DNA of 64,000 nt, from contig CAKRLG010000003.1 of NCBI GenBank assembly GCA_934359255.1, positions 62,001 to 126,000 on the forward strand. Reading direction: 5' to 3'. This DNA is from an uncultured Ruminococcus sp. Its GTDB lineage: Bacteria; Bacillota; Clostridia; Lachnospirales; Lachnospiraceae. Each line of letters starts with the position of its first letter. Position 1 is the stretch's first letter. The position numbers and the translations under genes are program-made. Under the pieces are notes generated by a model. The model ran no database searches and had not been told where the DNA came from. It saw only the letters and a program-made list of their open reading frames with translations. Of the stretch, positions 8,555 through 17,121 are shown in pieces.

Positions 8555-8588
8555 AAAACCCCTCGGGAGAGATGTTCCGAGGGGTTTT
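8555..8588. terminator. Terminator of the GH20 gene
   Basis: AAAACCCCTCGG...CCGAGGGGTTTT, a 12-bp stem with A and T runs on both sides. It lies just beyond the stop of the minus-strand hexosaminidase and can act in both directions. Confidence 0.85.
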
Positions 8589-8605
8589 GTGAAGATATCA
8601 GGTTG

Positions 8606-10483
8606 TTAGATTGTATCCATAAGGTCTGCGCCGCTGATGATGCGGTGCCAGAGGTTTTCGCGTTTGGGGGTTCCGGGGAGGAAGTAGGGGAGGCGGTCGG
8701 CTTCCAGTTCTTCCAGGCGCTGGACTCTGCCATCGATATAGTAGCGGAGACGGTAGCGGGTGCTGGTGAGGCGGGCGATGACGCCGGCCAGTTTGATATC
8801 CAGAAGTTCATAGCCGAAAGGTTTTGCGTCCTGCATCCAGAGGTGTTCGCGCAGAAGTCTGGTTGTGGACAGATCGTTGATGATTCCGGGGATAACTTCT
8901 TCGCAGATGGTATCCAGTGTGGATAAGTCATGGGCATCGTATGCTTTTTTCAGGCGGACACCAAGGTCGGCTTTTCCGGCGAGAGTGCTGGCGAGGCTGT
9001 GATAGAAAGCAAACAGCGTATCGTAGGCCGGAGCATGTTTTCGGCAGATTTCCAGACGGTCTGCAAGATCCTGATAATAGCGTTCGGTATCCAGGTCTTC
9101 GATATGGCGGTCGAAGATGCCGAGAAGAGGATCCTGATACAGCAGATATTTGGACGGATTATCGGTGTCCAGATTCGGCTGTCCGTTCTGGAACAGGGAG
9201 TCCAGGGCATCCAGTTCCAGGAAGTCGTTCAGGCCGGCCCCGGTCACATCGTGGAATTCTTCTGCCAGTGCTTTCTCATCGAAGTCTTCATGGAAGCCAA
9301 GATGAGCGAACAGCACCAGACCGGGCAGAACGGCATCTACAGGAGTTTCGGCACCGTTATCCATCCAGGCGGTACAGAAGACTTCCGGCAGATGATATTT
9401 TTTGCATGCGGCAAGTCCCGCACGGGTGCATGTAAAGGTCTTGGAATAGTTTGGTGATATTCCGTTCCAGATCCAGGAGCCGCCGGCAAAGATGACTTTG
9501 TTGGAAAGCTGCTGATGGACGCGGATCATTTTTTCATAGATTTTCTGATCCGGATTATAGTAGTCCCAGTAAACCAGTCCAAGTTCCGGATCCGGTTTTT
9601 CCCAGTCACTGCAGTCGGTATCGTCGGCAACATCATAATAACTGCCGCCGGTGTTGGCAGTGATATACATATCGCTCCAGATCATCGGTTCCAGTCCCAG
9701 CTTTTTACAGATTTCAAAAACGCGGGCACTGTGTTCGCGAATCAGGATGGAACTTTTGGTATATCCGTTTTCCCGGAGGTATTTTCCAAGGCCGAGCTGT
9801 GCAGCTTCATCCATGCCCAGATGTACCCGGTTGGTGGAAAAGGACTCTTTTACGGAGCAAAGCATTTTTTCAATAAGTGTGTAGACTTCTTCTTTTCCTA
9901 CCTGAAGGATGTCAGCGGTGTCCTTAACGGTTTCTCCAAGTGGCCATTTCAAAGCATTGTGAAGATGGGCCAGTGTCTGGATACACGGAACAAGTTCAAT
10001 GCCGAAAGTTCTTGCATAAGCATCCATCTCGCGGATCTCATCCTGGCTGTAGCGGCCGCGGTAAGCACCGAAATAAGGTTCGTCCGGTACGGTGTAAGTT
10101 TCTTCGGTGTAAAGCATCAGTGTGTTCATTCCAAGCTTCGCCATGATGCGAATGAAAGATTTTACTTTTTCTACGGTAAATACGGCATTTCTGGAACAGT
10201 CCAGCATCACCCCGTTTCTGGAAAAATATACAGGTTCACTTTTCGTGGTCCAGGTATCCTCCAGATGATGTACTGCCCAGTTCAGTCCCCGATAATAATG
10301 CGCCGCTTCCTGGCAGGTGATATGCAGGTGATCGCCGTTTCGTGCGATGGTAAGCGGAGCATTTTCCTGAAACTCCACATGAAGCTCCAGTTCTTTTTCT
10401 GATTTGATATCCCCCAATAAAAGTTGCGTTCCTTCTTCCACTTTTTTCAAGTCAGTGGAGGAAGGAGAAAATGAAAATTTCAT
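8606..10483 (-). CDS. GH20 beta-N-acetylhexosaminidase, cytoplasmic
   Basis: A 625-residue glycoside hydrolase of family 20. The catalytic Asp-Glu pair lies in HLGMDEA (Asp225, Glu226); other GH20 marks are RNGVMLDCSRNA (strand one of the barrel) and YWDYYNPDQ. No signal peptide is present, so it should act on imported oligosaccharides, as proposed for GH20C-type enzymes of streptococci. The expected reaction is release of terminal GlcNAc or GalNAc from glycans or chitobiose-like substrates. A long helical C-terminal region (about 400-625) follows the barrel. The gene stands alone; nagA and its RpiR regulator lie 15 kb away and could use the product. AAAGGAGAAGG precedes ATG 10483. Confidence 0.88.
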   Translation of the reverse strand: MKFSFSPSSTDLKKVEEGTQLLLGDIKSEKELELHVEFQENAPLTIARNGDHLHITCQEAAHYYRGLNWAVHHLEDTWTTKSEPVYFSRNGVMLDCSRNAVFTVEKVKSFIRIMAKLGMNTLMLYTEETYTVPDEPYFGAYRGRYSQDEIREMDAYARTFGIELVPCIQTLAHLHNALKWPLGETVKDTADILQVGKEEVYTLIEKMLCSVKESFSTNRVHLGMDEAAQLGLGKYLRENGYTKSSILIREHSARVFEICKKLGLEPMIWSDMYITANTGGSYYDVADDTDCSDWEKPDPELGLVYWDYYNPDQKIYEKMIRVHQQLSNKVIFAGGSWIWNGISPNYSKTFTCTRAGLAACKKYHLPEVFCTAWMDNGAETPVDAVLPGLVLFAHLGFHEDFDEKALAEEFHDVTGAGLNDFLELDALDSLFQNGQPNLDTDNPSKYLLYQDPLLGIFDRHIEDLDTERYYQDLADRLEICRKHAPAYDTLFAFYHSLASTLAGKADLGVRLKKAYDAHDLSTLDTICEEVIPGIINDLSTTRLLREHLWMQDAKPFGYELLDIKLAGVIARLTSTRYRLRYYIDGRVQRLEELEADRLPYFLPGTPKRENLWHRIISGADLMDTI

Positions 10484-10607
10484 AACCTTCTCCTTTCTTC
10501 CGAAAAGTTTTCGGACAAGCTTTTGCCTTATGATTTATTGTAACGAATGGAAGGGGGAAAGTAAAGAAAATGGAGGAGAAAGAAGTTTCAGAAATAAAAA
10601 AATATAC

Positions 10608-10636
10608 TTGTAATCATAAAGAAATTCGCATATAAT
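10608..10636 (+). promoter_or_regulatory. Promoter of the CptI antitoxin RNA
   Basis: TTGTAA (10608-10613), a 17-base spacer and a consensus TATAAT (10631-10636). The predicted start is near 10643, right before the tandem repeats. Confidence 0.75.
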
Positions 10637-10642
10637 AATTAT

Positions 10643-10814
10643 AAGAACAAGAGTTCTTCTTCATCGTGATGAGTCCTGTGACGGTTACGACAGGACGGTA
10701 ATATAAAAACTGACCGAGCGATGAGTCCTGTGACGGTTCTGACAGGACGGTAATATAAAAACTGACCGAATGATGAAGTGAGTATAGCGAGAGGTTTGAT
10801 ACCTCTCGTTTTTA
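10643..10814 (+). ncRNA. cptI: Type III antitoxin RNA (CptI-like), tandem 52-base repeats
   Basis: Two head-to-tail 52-base repeats (10668-10719 and 10720-10771) differ at only a few positions; a third partial start GATGAAG follows at 10772. Each unit has a GTCCTGT...ACAGGAC stem and a second CGGT...ACCG stem around an A-rich loop (AATATAAAAACTG), where toxin cleavage would be expected. CTTCATC at about 10659 can pair with GATGAAG at 10772, closing the array. Strong promoter before, terminator after, then a gene resembling the CptN toxin: this is the layout of ToxIN/CptIN loci, where repeat RNA units bind and inactivate the endoribonuclease. Confidence 0.82.
10788..10814 (+). terminator. Leaky terminator between antitoxin RNA and toxin
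   Basis: CGAGAGGT/ACCTCTCG stem (10788-10795, 10801-10808) followed by TTTTT. In type III systems this terminator sets the excess of antitoxin RNA over toxin mRNA. Confidence 0.85.
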
Positions 10815-10841
10815 CATAAAGAACAAAGAAAGTTGGAACAT

Positions 10842-11320
10842 ATGAAACTACCGGAAAATGATTATCAGATACTGAAACTGACGGATGCTTTCTATCAGGC
10901 GTATCCGAATCCACCGTGCAGGGAAATTTTAAAGAAACAACAAAGAGCATATAACTGTCTGCTTTTTCAATCACATTATGGATACTTTATATGTGTCCCA
11001 TATCGCAGCAAATCCATCATAAATACGCATATCACTTTAAAACGACAAGCAGATCGAAAATTCATAAGTCAGGTCTTGATTACACCAAAATAGTAATAGT
11101 AAATAAATCAGAGTATATAGACGAAAAAAATGCAATCATTGATAAAGATGAATTCAATGAAACAATGATGCATCTGGATAAAATAAAAGCAGAAGCTTTG
11201 CAGTTTGTTGAGGATTACATAAAACATCATAAAAAAGTTGCTGTATTACATGAGCGGGAATATTATCGCAGATATGCTTTTTCAACGTTACAGTATTTTC
11301 ATAAAGAACTGGGGATTTGA
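10842..11320 (+). pseudogene. cptN: CptN-type type III toxin, frameshifted
   Basis: Two overlapping frames together give one toxin-like protein of about 158 residues. Frame one runs from ATG 10842 (MKLPENDYQILKLTD...FICVPYRS); frame two carries on from about 11012 (IHHKYAYHFKTTSRSKIHKSGLDYTKIVI) to 11320. The switch falls at the AAA run 11010-11012, where loss of one A explains the break. The joined sequence resembles CptN of Eubacterium rectale, an endoribonuclease related to ToxN. As written, frame one reads through unrelated codons to a stop at 11093. A sequencing error or a programmed shift remains possible. The start has only a weak AAAGAAAG ribosome site, as expected of a lowly translated toxin. 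Confidence 0.8.
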
Positions 11321-11407
11321 GGAAGCGTGAAGATACTGGATTGTTACATATTTATACAATGAAAAGCGTATACATAACCGAATACAATAAAAAGGGAGCA
11401 CCTTTTT

Positions 11408-12028
11408 ATGAATTATCTCTGGGGTGGTATGATTCTGATCGGGATTATCTACGGGACAGTGACCGGGCATCTGGAGGAAGTGTCGGAGGCGGCGATTCAG
11501 TCTTCGAAGGAAGCGGTGAGCCTGTGCGTGGTGATGGCGGGGGTTACGGCACTCTGGGTGGGGATGATGCGGATTGCAGAGAAATCCGGACTTCTGGAGG
11601 CAATGGAGCAGAGAATGCAGCCGGTGCTGAACTTTCTGTTTCCGGAGATTCCCGGGAATCACCCGTCGAGGAAATCGATCGCCACGAATCTGCTGGCCAA
11701 CGTCCTGGGGCTTGGCTGGGCGGCGACACCGGCAGGACTGAAAGCCATGGAAGAGCTGGCGGATCTGGAGGAAGAACGGCGAAAGAAAAAGCAGCGGGCG
11801 GTGCCGATCGGAGCAGCCAGCAACGAGATGTGCGATTTCCTGATCCTGAATATTTCCTCCCTGCAGTTGATTCCGGTCAATATCATTGCTTTCCGGACGG
11901 AGTATGGAAGTGTGACACCGACGGCGATTGTGGGACCGGCGATTCTTGCAACGGCGGTAAGCACAGGGATTGCCATATTCTATATTAAAATAAGAAAATA
12001 CATATATAGGAAACTGTTTGACAGATAG
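11408..12028 (+). CDS. spmA: Spore maturation protein A (nucleoside-recognition domain)
   Basis: A 206-residue membrane protein of the SpmA family, involved in spore core dehydration and heat resistance in Bacillus and Clostridium. The nucleoside-recognition (Gate) domain pattern is visible: SLCVVMAGVTALWVGMMRI, FPEIPGNHPSRKSIATNLLAN and the substrate-site-like GLGWAATPAGLKAMEEL. Typical length and four to five hydrophobic segments. SpmB, normally adjacent, lies 4.3 kb away on the other strand (16372-16896). The ribosome site AAAGGGAGCACC precedes ATG 11408, and a terminator follows the gene. Confidence 0.9.
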   Translation: MNYLWGGMILIGIIYGTVTGHLEEVSEAAIQSSKEAVSLCVVMAGVTALWVGMMRIAEKSGLLEAMEQRMQPVLNFLFPEIPGNHPSRKSIATNLLANVLGLGWAATPAGLKAMEELADLEEERRKKKQRAVPIGAASNEMCDFLILNISSLQLIPVNIIAFRTEYGSVTPTAIVGPAILATAVSTGIAIFYIKIRKYIYRKLFDR

Positions 12029-12070
12029 ATAAGAATACGTTATCTTTTATGGTAGAAGAAAAATAAGAAT

Positions 12071-12098
12071 AAAAAGGTGTCAGGAAGACACCTTTTTT
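12071..12098 (+). terminator. Terminator after spmA
   Basis: AAAAAGGTGTC...GACACCTTTTTTT, a perfect hairpin with seven T. A GTG at 12077 that would extend the next gene lies inside it, so that start is unlikely. Confidence 0.85.
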
Positions 12099-12115
12099 TG
12101 ACAGGGAAATATGAG

Positions 12116-14392
12116 ATGAGAATGGTATATGGCGTTGCAGCAGGAGCAGAAATCCTGTTGCTGGTAATATGTGCTCTTCGTGCACCAAAGAGAAAAAGTG
12201 ACCTGGCCAAAATTGTATGTCTGTATGAATGGGCAGTGGTTTTCTGTGGACTGTCCTACTTTACTTTCCTTTATGCCAGACAGGCAGAAATGGCAGTGAT
12301 CGGAAAAAATGTAATGTATATCTGGCTGGACTGGGTATTGTATCTGTTTATGTCATATACACAGAAATATACCAGCTTGTTCGAGCCGAGACCATGGATA
12401 AAAGGGAGTATGTTTGTATGGAGCCTTGTGAACACAGGCATGTATATGAGCAATATATGGACGCACCACATTTTCCGGGTAACCATTCAGGGAGCGGAGA
12501 ACAGAAATATCCAGTTTGGAAGAGCCGGGTGGTGGAATCACGTGAATATGATATATTGTTATGTGATTCTGGTGCTGCTTCTGATTACGTATGGATTGAT
12601 GTTGTTTCGTGCATCCCGTTTTTATCTGATCCATTATGAAGCAGTTGGATGTACATTGCTGCTGGGATGCATTTTGCGTATGCTGCCGGGAAGATTCATG
12701 ACGATTTATGATATGTCTTTTCTGGTATTTGGACTGATGTCACTGTTCATTTATTATTTTACTTTCTGTTACATATCCAATGAACTGATGGAAAATGCCA
12801 TTTCTGTGGTGATCAATGATATGAATAACGGTCTGATCTGTTTTAATAATATCGGGAAGTGTATCTACTGCAATCAGAAGCTCAAAGAACTGTATCATAT
12901 AGAAAACGGCACAGAGCAGCTGGAAGAAGAATTCATCAAATGGAAAGAAAAGGAAGGGGAGCAACGAAAACATACCATACAGTATGAAACCACGATTTTA
13001 GAGAATAATGTGCAGCGGACATATGATGTGAGCTATAAGTATGCCTGTGATGAAAAAGGAAATTATGTCTGCGATTACTTTATGTTTCATGATAAAACAG
13101 AGCAATTGAAAAAACTGGAATGGGAACGTTATCGAGCATCTCATGACAGCCTGACAGGACTGTATAACAAAGAGGAATTTTATCGCCGGGTTGAAAGATT
13201 GCTGAAAGAATATCCGGATACAGAATTCTACATATTATGCAGCAATATGAAAGACTTTAAGTTTGTAAACGAACTTTTCGGCATGAAAAAGGGAAATGCG
13301 ATCCTGCGCAAACAGGCAGAACAGATGAAACAGATTCATGGATCTTTTGCAAAAACTGTCTGTGCCCGTATACAGGACGATCATTTTGCCACCTGTATTC
13401 CCAAAGCATATTTTAATGAAGATAAGATTGTTGAGAAGATCCACAGTATGCAGAAAGAATTTACAAACAGTCTGTTTCATCTTCACCTGTATATCGGTGT
13501 ATATGAAATCGCCAACAGAGAAGAGCCGGTGAGTAAGATGTGTGATAAGGCAAATCTGGCCAGTGAAACGATAAAAAATGATTACAAGACCTGCATTGCT
13601 TATTATGACCGGCATCTGCTGGAACAGTCTATTGCTGAGCGAAAGATCATCGGTGAGTTTGAAGGGGCGCTGGAACAGGAAGAATTTGTCATGTTTCTGC
13701 AGCCGCAGACCAACGAACAGGGAAAAATGCTGGGGGCAGAAGCTCTGGTACGCTGGCAACATCCGGAACGGGGGCTTCTGGGACCTTATGCATTCATTGA
13801 TGTGCTGGAAAAGACCGGTCTGATCCATGAGCTGGACAAGTATATGTGGGAACAGGCAGCAAAGAAGCTGGGAGAGTGGAAAAAAGAGGGAAAAGAAGAG
13901 TATCATATATCGGTTAATATTTCTGCAAAGGATTTTTATTTTATCAATATTTATAAAGTCCTGGTGGGACTGGTAGAAAAATATCAGATTTCTCCGAAAA
14001 AATTAAAACTGGAGATTACAGAGACAGCGCTGATGAGCAATTTTGAGAAAAATATTGCTGTATTGAACCGATTGCAGGAATATGGATTCTGTATAGAAAT
14101 TGATGATTTTGGAAGCGGATATTCTTCCCTGAACATGCTGCGGAATATTCGGGCAGATGTGCTGAAAATCGATAACGGATTTCTGCGGGATTCGGAAAAT
14201 GAAGAACGGGGAATCGAGATTCTTGAGAGTGTGGTTCTTCTGGCAAAGAAGATCGGTATGAAAGTAATTGTAGAAGGAGTGGAGACAAAAGAACAGCTGT
14301 TGATGCTTATGGAGATGGGGTGTGAGATGTTCCAGGGATATTATTTTTCCAGACCGATTCCGGTGGAAGAATTTGAAGGAACTTATATGTGA
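12116..14392 (+). CDS. Membrane cyclic-di-GMP phosphodiesterase, degenerate GGDEF plus EAL
   Basis: About 758 residues. The first 230 residues form several transmembrane segments, followed by a PAS-like stretch (ISVVINDMNNGLICFNNIGKCIYCN), a GGDEF domain and a C-terminal EAL domain. The GGDEF loop reads RIQDDHF instead of RxGGDEF, so diguanylate cyclase activity is unlikely. The EAL domain keeps its metal and catalytic motifs (GAEALVRW, SVNIS, LEITETAL, IDDFGSGYSSL, LKID, VEGVET), so it should hydrolyse c-di-GMP. The frame is open from GTG 12077, within the preceding terminator; ATG 12116 is a better start but lacks a strong ribosome site (ATG 12122 also possible). Confidence 0.88.
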   Translation: MRMVYGVAAGAEILLLVICALRAPKRKSDLAKIVCLYEWAVVFCGLSYFTFLYARQAEMAVIGKNVMYIWLDWVLYLFMSYTQKYTSLFEPRPWIKGSMFVWSLVNTGMYMSNIWTHHIFRVTIQGAENRNIQFGRAGWWNHVNMIYCYVILVLLLITYGLMLFRASRFYLIHYEAVGCTLLLGCILRMLPGRFMTIYDMSFLVFGLMSLFIYYFTFCYISNELMENAISVVINDMNNGLICFNNIGKCIYCNQKLKELYHIENGTEQLEEEFIKWKEKEGEQRKHTIQYETTILENNVQRTYDVSYKYACDEKGNYVCDYFMFHDKTEQLKKLEWERYRASHDSLTGLYNKEEFYRRVERLLKEYPDTEFYILCSNMKDFKFVNELFGMKKGNAILRKQAEQMKQIHGSFAKTVCARIQDDHFATCIPKAYFNEDKIVEKIHSMQKEFTNSLFHLHLYIGVYEIANREEPVSKMCDKANLASETIKNDYKTCIAYYDRHLLEQSIAERKIIGEFEGALEQEEFVMFLQPQTNEQGKMLGAEALVRWQHPERGLLGPYAFIDVLEKTGLIHELDKYMWEQAAKKLGEWKKEGKEEYHISVNISAKDFYFINIYKVLVGLVEKYQISPKKLKLEITETALMSNFEKNIAVLNRLQEYGFCIEIDDFGSGYSSLNMLRNIRADVLKIDNGFLRDSENEERGIEILESVVLLAKKIGMKVIVEGVETKEQLLMLMEMGCEMFQGYYFSRPIPVEEFEGTYM

Positions 14393-14476
14393 AAAGGTAA
14401 CGATGATTTTACAAAAAATAGTATTGAAAAATGGAAAAGCATCGCATATAATGGGTGAAAGTAAATAATGTGATAA

Positions 14477-14507
14477 AGATCCCGGGGCTGTGTCCCCGGA
14501 TTTTTAT
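14477..14507 (+). terminator. Terminator after the EAL gene
   Basis: GATCCCGGGG ctgtg TCCCCGGATT-type hairpin followed by TTTTT. Confidence 0.8.
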
Positions 14508-14545
14508 CGCGCAAAATGAGGAGTTTTTATGAGAGGAGGATCTCT

Positions 14546-15892
14546 ATGGAGAGAGATATGACGGTGGGAACACCGTGGAAGATTATTCTGAATTTTACGA
14601 TCCCAATTGTTATCGGAAATATTTTCCAGCAGTTCTACAGCATGGTAGATACGGTCATTGTCGGTAAATTCGTGGGAACGAAGGCACTGGCAGCTGTCGG
14701 ATCCACCGGAACGATCGGGTTTCTGATCCTGGGATTTCTGATGGGACTTACGGCTGGTTTTACAGTACTGACCAGTCAGCGATTCGGTGCCGGAGATATG
14801 CCGGGGATGCGTAAGACGGTTGGGTCTGCGGCAGTGCTTTCGGTGATCGTCAGCGTGGTGATGACGGTGATCAGTATGGCGTTTATGAAGCCTTTGCTGA
14901 TTCTTATGAATACACCGGAGGATATTTTTCAGGATGCGTATAAGTATATTATGATCATCTGTGCGGGGATTTTTACACAGGTTATGTATAATCTGTTAGC
15001 AGGTATCCTGCGTGCGCTGGGTAACAGTAAGACGCCGTTGTATTTTCTGCTGTTTTCCGCTGGATTAAATATTGTGCTGGATCTGGTGCTGATCATTGTG
15101 TTTCATCTGGGAGCAGCCGGAGCGGCGTATGCGACGGTTATTGCGCAGGGAGTTTCGGCGCTGCTTTGCCTGATCTATATTATCAAGAAAGTGCCGATTC
15201 TGAAGCTGGATCGCTGGGATTTCAAACTGGATGGTCATCTGGTACGGCAGCAGCTGGCAATCGGGTTTCCGATGGCATTGCAGTATTCGATCACTGCGAT
15301 CGGTGCGATGATGGTGCAGGCTGCGCTGAATGTGCTTGGTTCTGTCCATGTGGCAGCGTTTACTGCGGCAAATAAGATCGAGCAGGTGGTAACGCAGGTT
15401 TATGTGGCACTGGGTACCACGATGGCTACTTACTGTGCACAGAATATGGGTGCGGGTAAGGTGAAGAGAATCAGCAGGGGATTCCGGGCAACAACGGTCA
15501 TAGGCAGCATCTATTCGGTGGTGTTCGGAGTGCTGGTGTTCTTCTTTGGTAATATGCTGACCGGACTGTTTGTGTCTGAGAATCTGGATCAGATCGTGGG
15601 TCTGGTGGATATTTATATGAAATGCGTGGCGCTGTTCTTTATTCCGCTTAATGTGGTAAATGTGTACCGAAACGGTATCCAGGGAATGGGATACGGGTTC
15701 CTTCCCATGACGGCGGGGATTGCAGAGCTGGCAGGAAGAGGGCTGACGGCTGTGGTTGCTTCGCATTATAAGAGTTATCTGGGGATTTGTCTGGCAAGCC
15801 CGGTGGCGTGGATTTTTGCGTCTGCACTGCTGTTGGTGATGTATTTTGGGATTATGAATAAGTATAAGAAGGCTGGGAATTTCCGGGAGTAA
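14546..15892 (+). CDS. MATE family efflux transporter
   Basis: A 448-residue twelve-helix exporter. Family signatures are IPIVIGNIFQQFYSMVDTVIVGKFVG in the first helix region and NSKTPLYFLLFSAGLNIVLD in the middle. It is closer to the protein at 23.1 kb than to the one at 0.4 kb (shared FQQxYxxxDTxVVGRF/KFV and ILRAxGxSxxPLY segments). The start is ATG 14546, which has AGGAGGA five bases upstream; an earlier ATG at 14516 lacks a ribosome site. Its substrate cannot be told. Palindromic element B begins about twenty bases after the stop, in the same position relative to the gene as element A has to rsmI. Confidence 0.9.
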   Translation: MERDMTVGTPWKIILNFTIPIVIGNIFQQFYSMVDTVIVGKFVGTKALAAVGSTGTIGFLILGFLMGLTAGFTVLTSQRFGAGDMPGMRKTVGSAAVLSVIVSVVMTVISMAFMKPLLILMNTPEDIFQDAYKYIMIICAGIFTQVMYNLLAGILRALGNSKTPLYFLLFSAGLNIVLDLVLIIVFHLGAAGAAYATVIAQGVSALLCLIYIIKKVPILKLDRWDFKLDGHLVRQQLAIGFPMALQYSITAIGAMMVQAALNVLGSVHVAAFTAANKIEQVVTQVYVALGTTMATYCAQNMGAGKVKRISRGFRATTVIGSIYSVVFGVLVFFFGNMLTGLFVSENLDQIVGLVDIYMKCVALFFIPLNVVNVYRNGIQGMGYGFLPMTAGIAELAGRGLTAVVASHYKSYLGICLASPVAWIFASALLLVMYFGIMNKYKKAGNFRE

Positions 15893-15913
15893 GGGAAGTT
15901 TGTTGTGGCAAAA

Positions 15914-16105
15914 GGGACGCGGCAGACTCCTGGCTTCCTGGTCTGGCAACGTGGGCAGGGCAACTTTGAACTAGCCGCCAACTACGACTATATTCACGCG
16001 GGTCGGCTGACCCGCGCGAAAGTCTGCGTAGGCGTCGGATTTCAAAGCTTGCCCTAAGCGCCCACAAAGTGTTGCCAGACCAGGAAGCCAGGAGTCTGCC
16101 GCTGT
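15914..16105. repeat. Large palindromic element B (type 1)
   Basis: Perfect 32-base inverted arms at 15919-15950 and 16071-16102, with a complex hairpin between. Inner stems seen: GTGGGC/GCCCAC, AGGGCAA/TTGCCCT, CTTTGAA/TTCAAAG, TACGACT/AGTC-CGTA, and the apical GCGGGTC ggct GACCCGC. The inner blocks match element A, while the arms do not. The right arm is followed by TGTTTTTTT, so a folded transcript could also terminate here. No open frame or protein gene is present. Confidence 0.85.
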
Positions 16106-16282
16106 TTTTTTGCGTGGAGGAGGGTGTGGGGTTGAGAGCGGAAAGGGTTGGCTGGTATGGGGAAATGAATGTTACAGGGGTAGTATAGGAGAAAATGTGT
16201 GCGTTATACGTTGTATCGGAAGTGGTTTTTGGGATAATTGGTGGTATAAGTAAGGGATTATAAGTATATGAGCGATTTTATG

Positions 16283-16349
16283 TAAACTGCACACTCGAAT
16301 CCGTACCCTGCGTGAATGATACAGTTATTTATGGAACGATGTACCAGGT
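16283..16349 (+). repeat. Solitary half of a type 2 palindromic element
   Basis: About 65 bases (AACTGCACACTCGAATCCGT through CGATGTACCAGG) match the reverse complement of the left half of the element at 31620-31784 at roughly nine positions in ten. The other half and the central hairpin are absent. The rest of the gene-free stretch 16106-16371 shows nothing recognisable. Confidence 0.75.
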
Positions 16350-16371
16350 AAGAAAGCAGATGGGTGGGGAT

Positions 16372-16896
16372 TTACATAAGGTTTGCTATGACGGTGCTGG
16401 CGATGATGCCGGATAAAGTGGCTAGGAGGGCGCCGGGGAGGGTGTAGCGGGGGTTTTGGACTTTGGCGGCTATGTAGTAGACGCTGAGGGTGTAGAAGAT
16501 GGTTTCGGTGCTGCTGAGGATGAGGGAGGCGGTCAGGCCGATGGTGGAGTCGGGGCCGTGTTGTTTGTAGAGGTCGAGGAGGAGACTGGTGGCGGCGCTG
16601 GAGGAGAACATTTTTACGATGGAGAGGGGAACCAGGGCGGAGGGGAAGCCGGTGGGTTTCAGAAGGTTTTCGAGGAGGGATGCGAGGGCATCCAGGAAGC
16701 CGGAGGCACGCAGGATCCCCACACCGGTCATCAGACCGATTAACGTGGGCATGATTTTTACCACTGTTTTCAAACCATCGAAAGCGCCGGTGACGAAGTC
16801 GTTGTAGATGTCCTTTTTCATCAGAAGACCGAAGCCGATGATATAGAAAAAGAGGAGCGGGATCATCAGATCGGAAAGGAAAAGCAGGATACGCAT
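16372..16896 (-). CDS. spmB: Spore maturation protein B
   Basis: A 174-residue membrane protein of the SpmB family, the partner of SpmA in spore core dehydration. Characteristic are DFVTGAFDGLKTVVKIMPTLIGLMTGVG, GFPSALVPLSIVKMFSSSAA and SLILSSTETIFYTLSVYY. Normal family length. CGGAG lies seven bases before ATG 16896. In most spore formers spmA and spmB are adjacent; here spmA is at 11408-12028 on the plus strand, so the pair has been split, with the EAL gene, a MATE gene and palindromic elements between. Confidence 0.9.
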   Translation of the reverse strand: MRILLFLSDLMIPLLFFYIIGFGLLMKKDIYNDFVTGAFDGLKTVVKIMPTLIGLMTGVGILRASGFLDALASLLENLLKPTGFPSALVPLSIVKMFSSSAATSLLLDLYKQHGPDSTIGLTASLILSSTETIFYTLSVYYIAAKVQNPRYTLPGALLATLSGIIASTVIANLM

Positions 16897-16988
16897 ACAA
16901 AGCTCCGGGAAGGATTGTTCTTTGTAAATGTATGCGGAAAGGGAACAGGAAAGTACAGGAAGAGGGATAGAAAATAAATTTCATTTTT

Positions 16989-17046
16989 CAAAAAAGATCC
17001 TTTGTAAGAAGAACGGTGAAAAAGCTTTTTCTTACAGAGGATCTTT
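16989..17046. terminator. Long inverted repeat between spmB and the blaR1-like gene
   Basis: AAAAGATCCTTTGTAAGAA pairs with TTTCTTACAGAGGATCTTTT (one mismatch or wobble) across a 17-base loop, with A and T runs at the ends. It is probably a bidirectional terminator for readthrough of the minus-strand blaR1-like gene. Confidence 0.6.
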
Positions 17047-17121
17047 TCAATTTCCGAGGGAGGGCGAAATGTGGTATTAATCGACAGCCATTTTGCGTTA
17101 TTTATGCAATGATAAAATTAA

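Noticed and set aside
9515-10402. 295-codon plus-strand frame across the GH20 gene
   Set aside because: A shadow of the hexosaminidase; no ribosome site or recognisable protein.
10660-10780. Hammerhead-ribozyme-like text (GATGAGTCC...GGAC) and CRISPR-like direct repeats
   Set aside because: The essential GAAA of a hammerhead is missing, and the repeats are directly adjacent with no spacers. A tandem-repeat antitoxin RNA in front of a CptN-like gene explains the pattern better.
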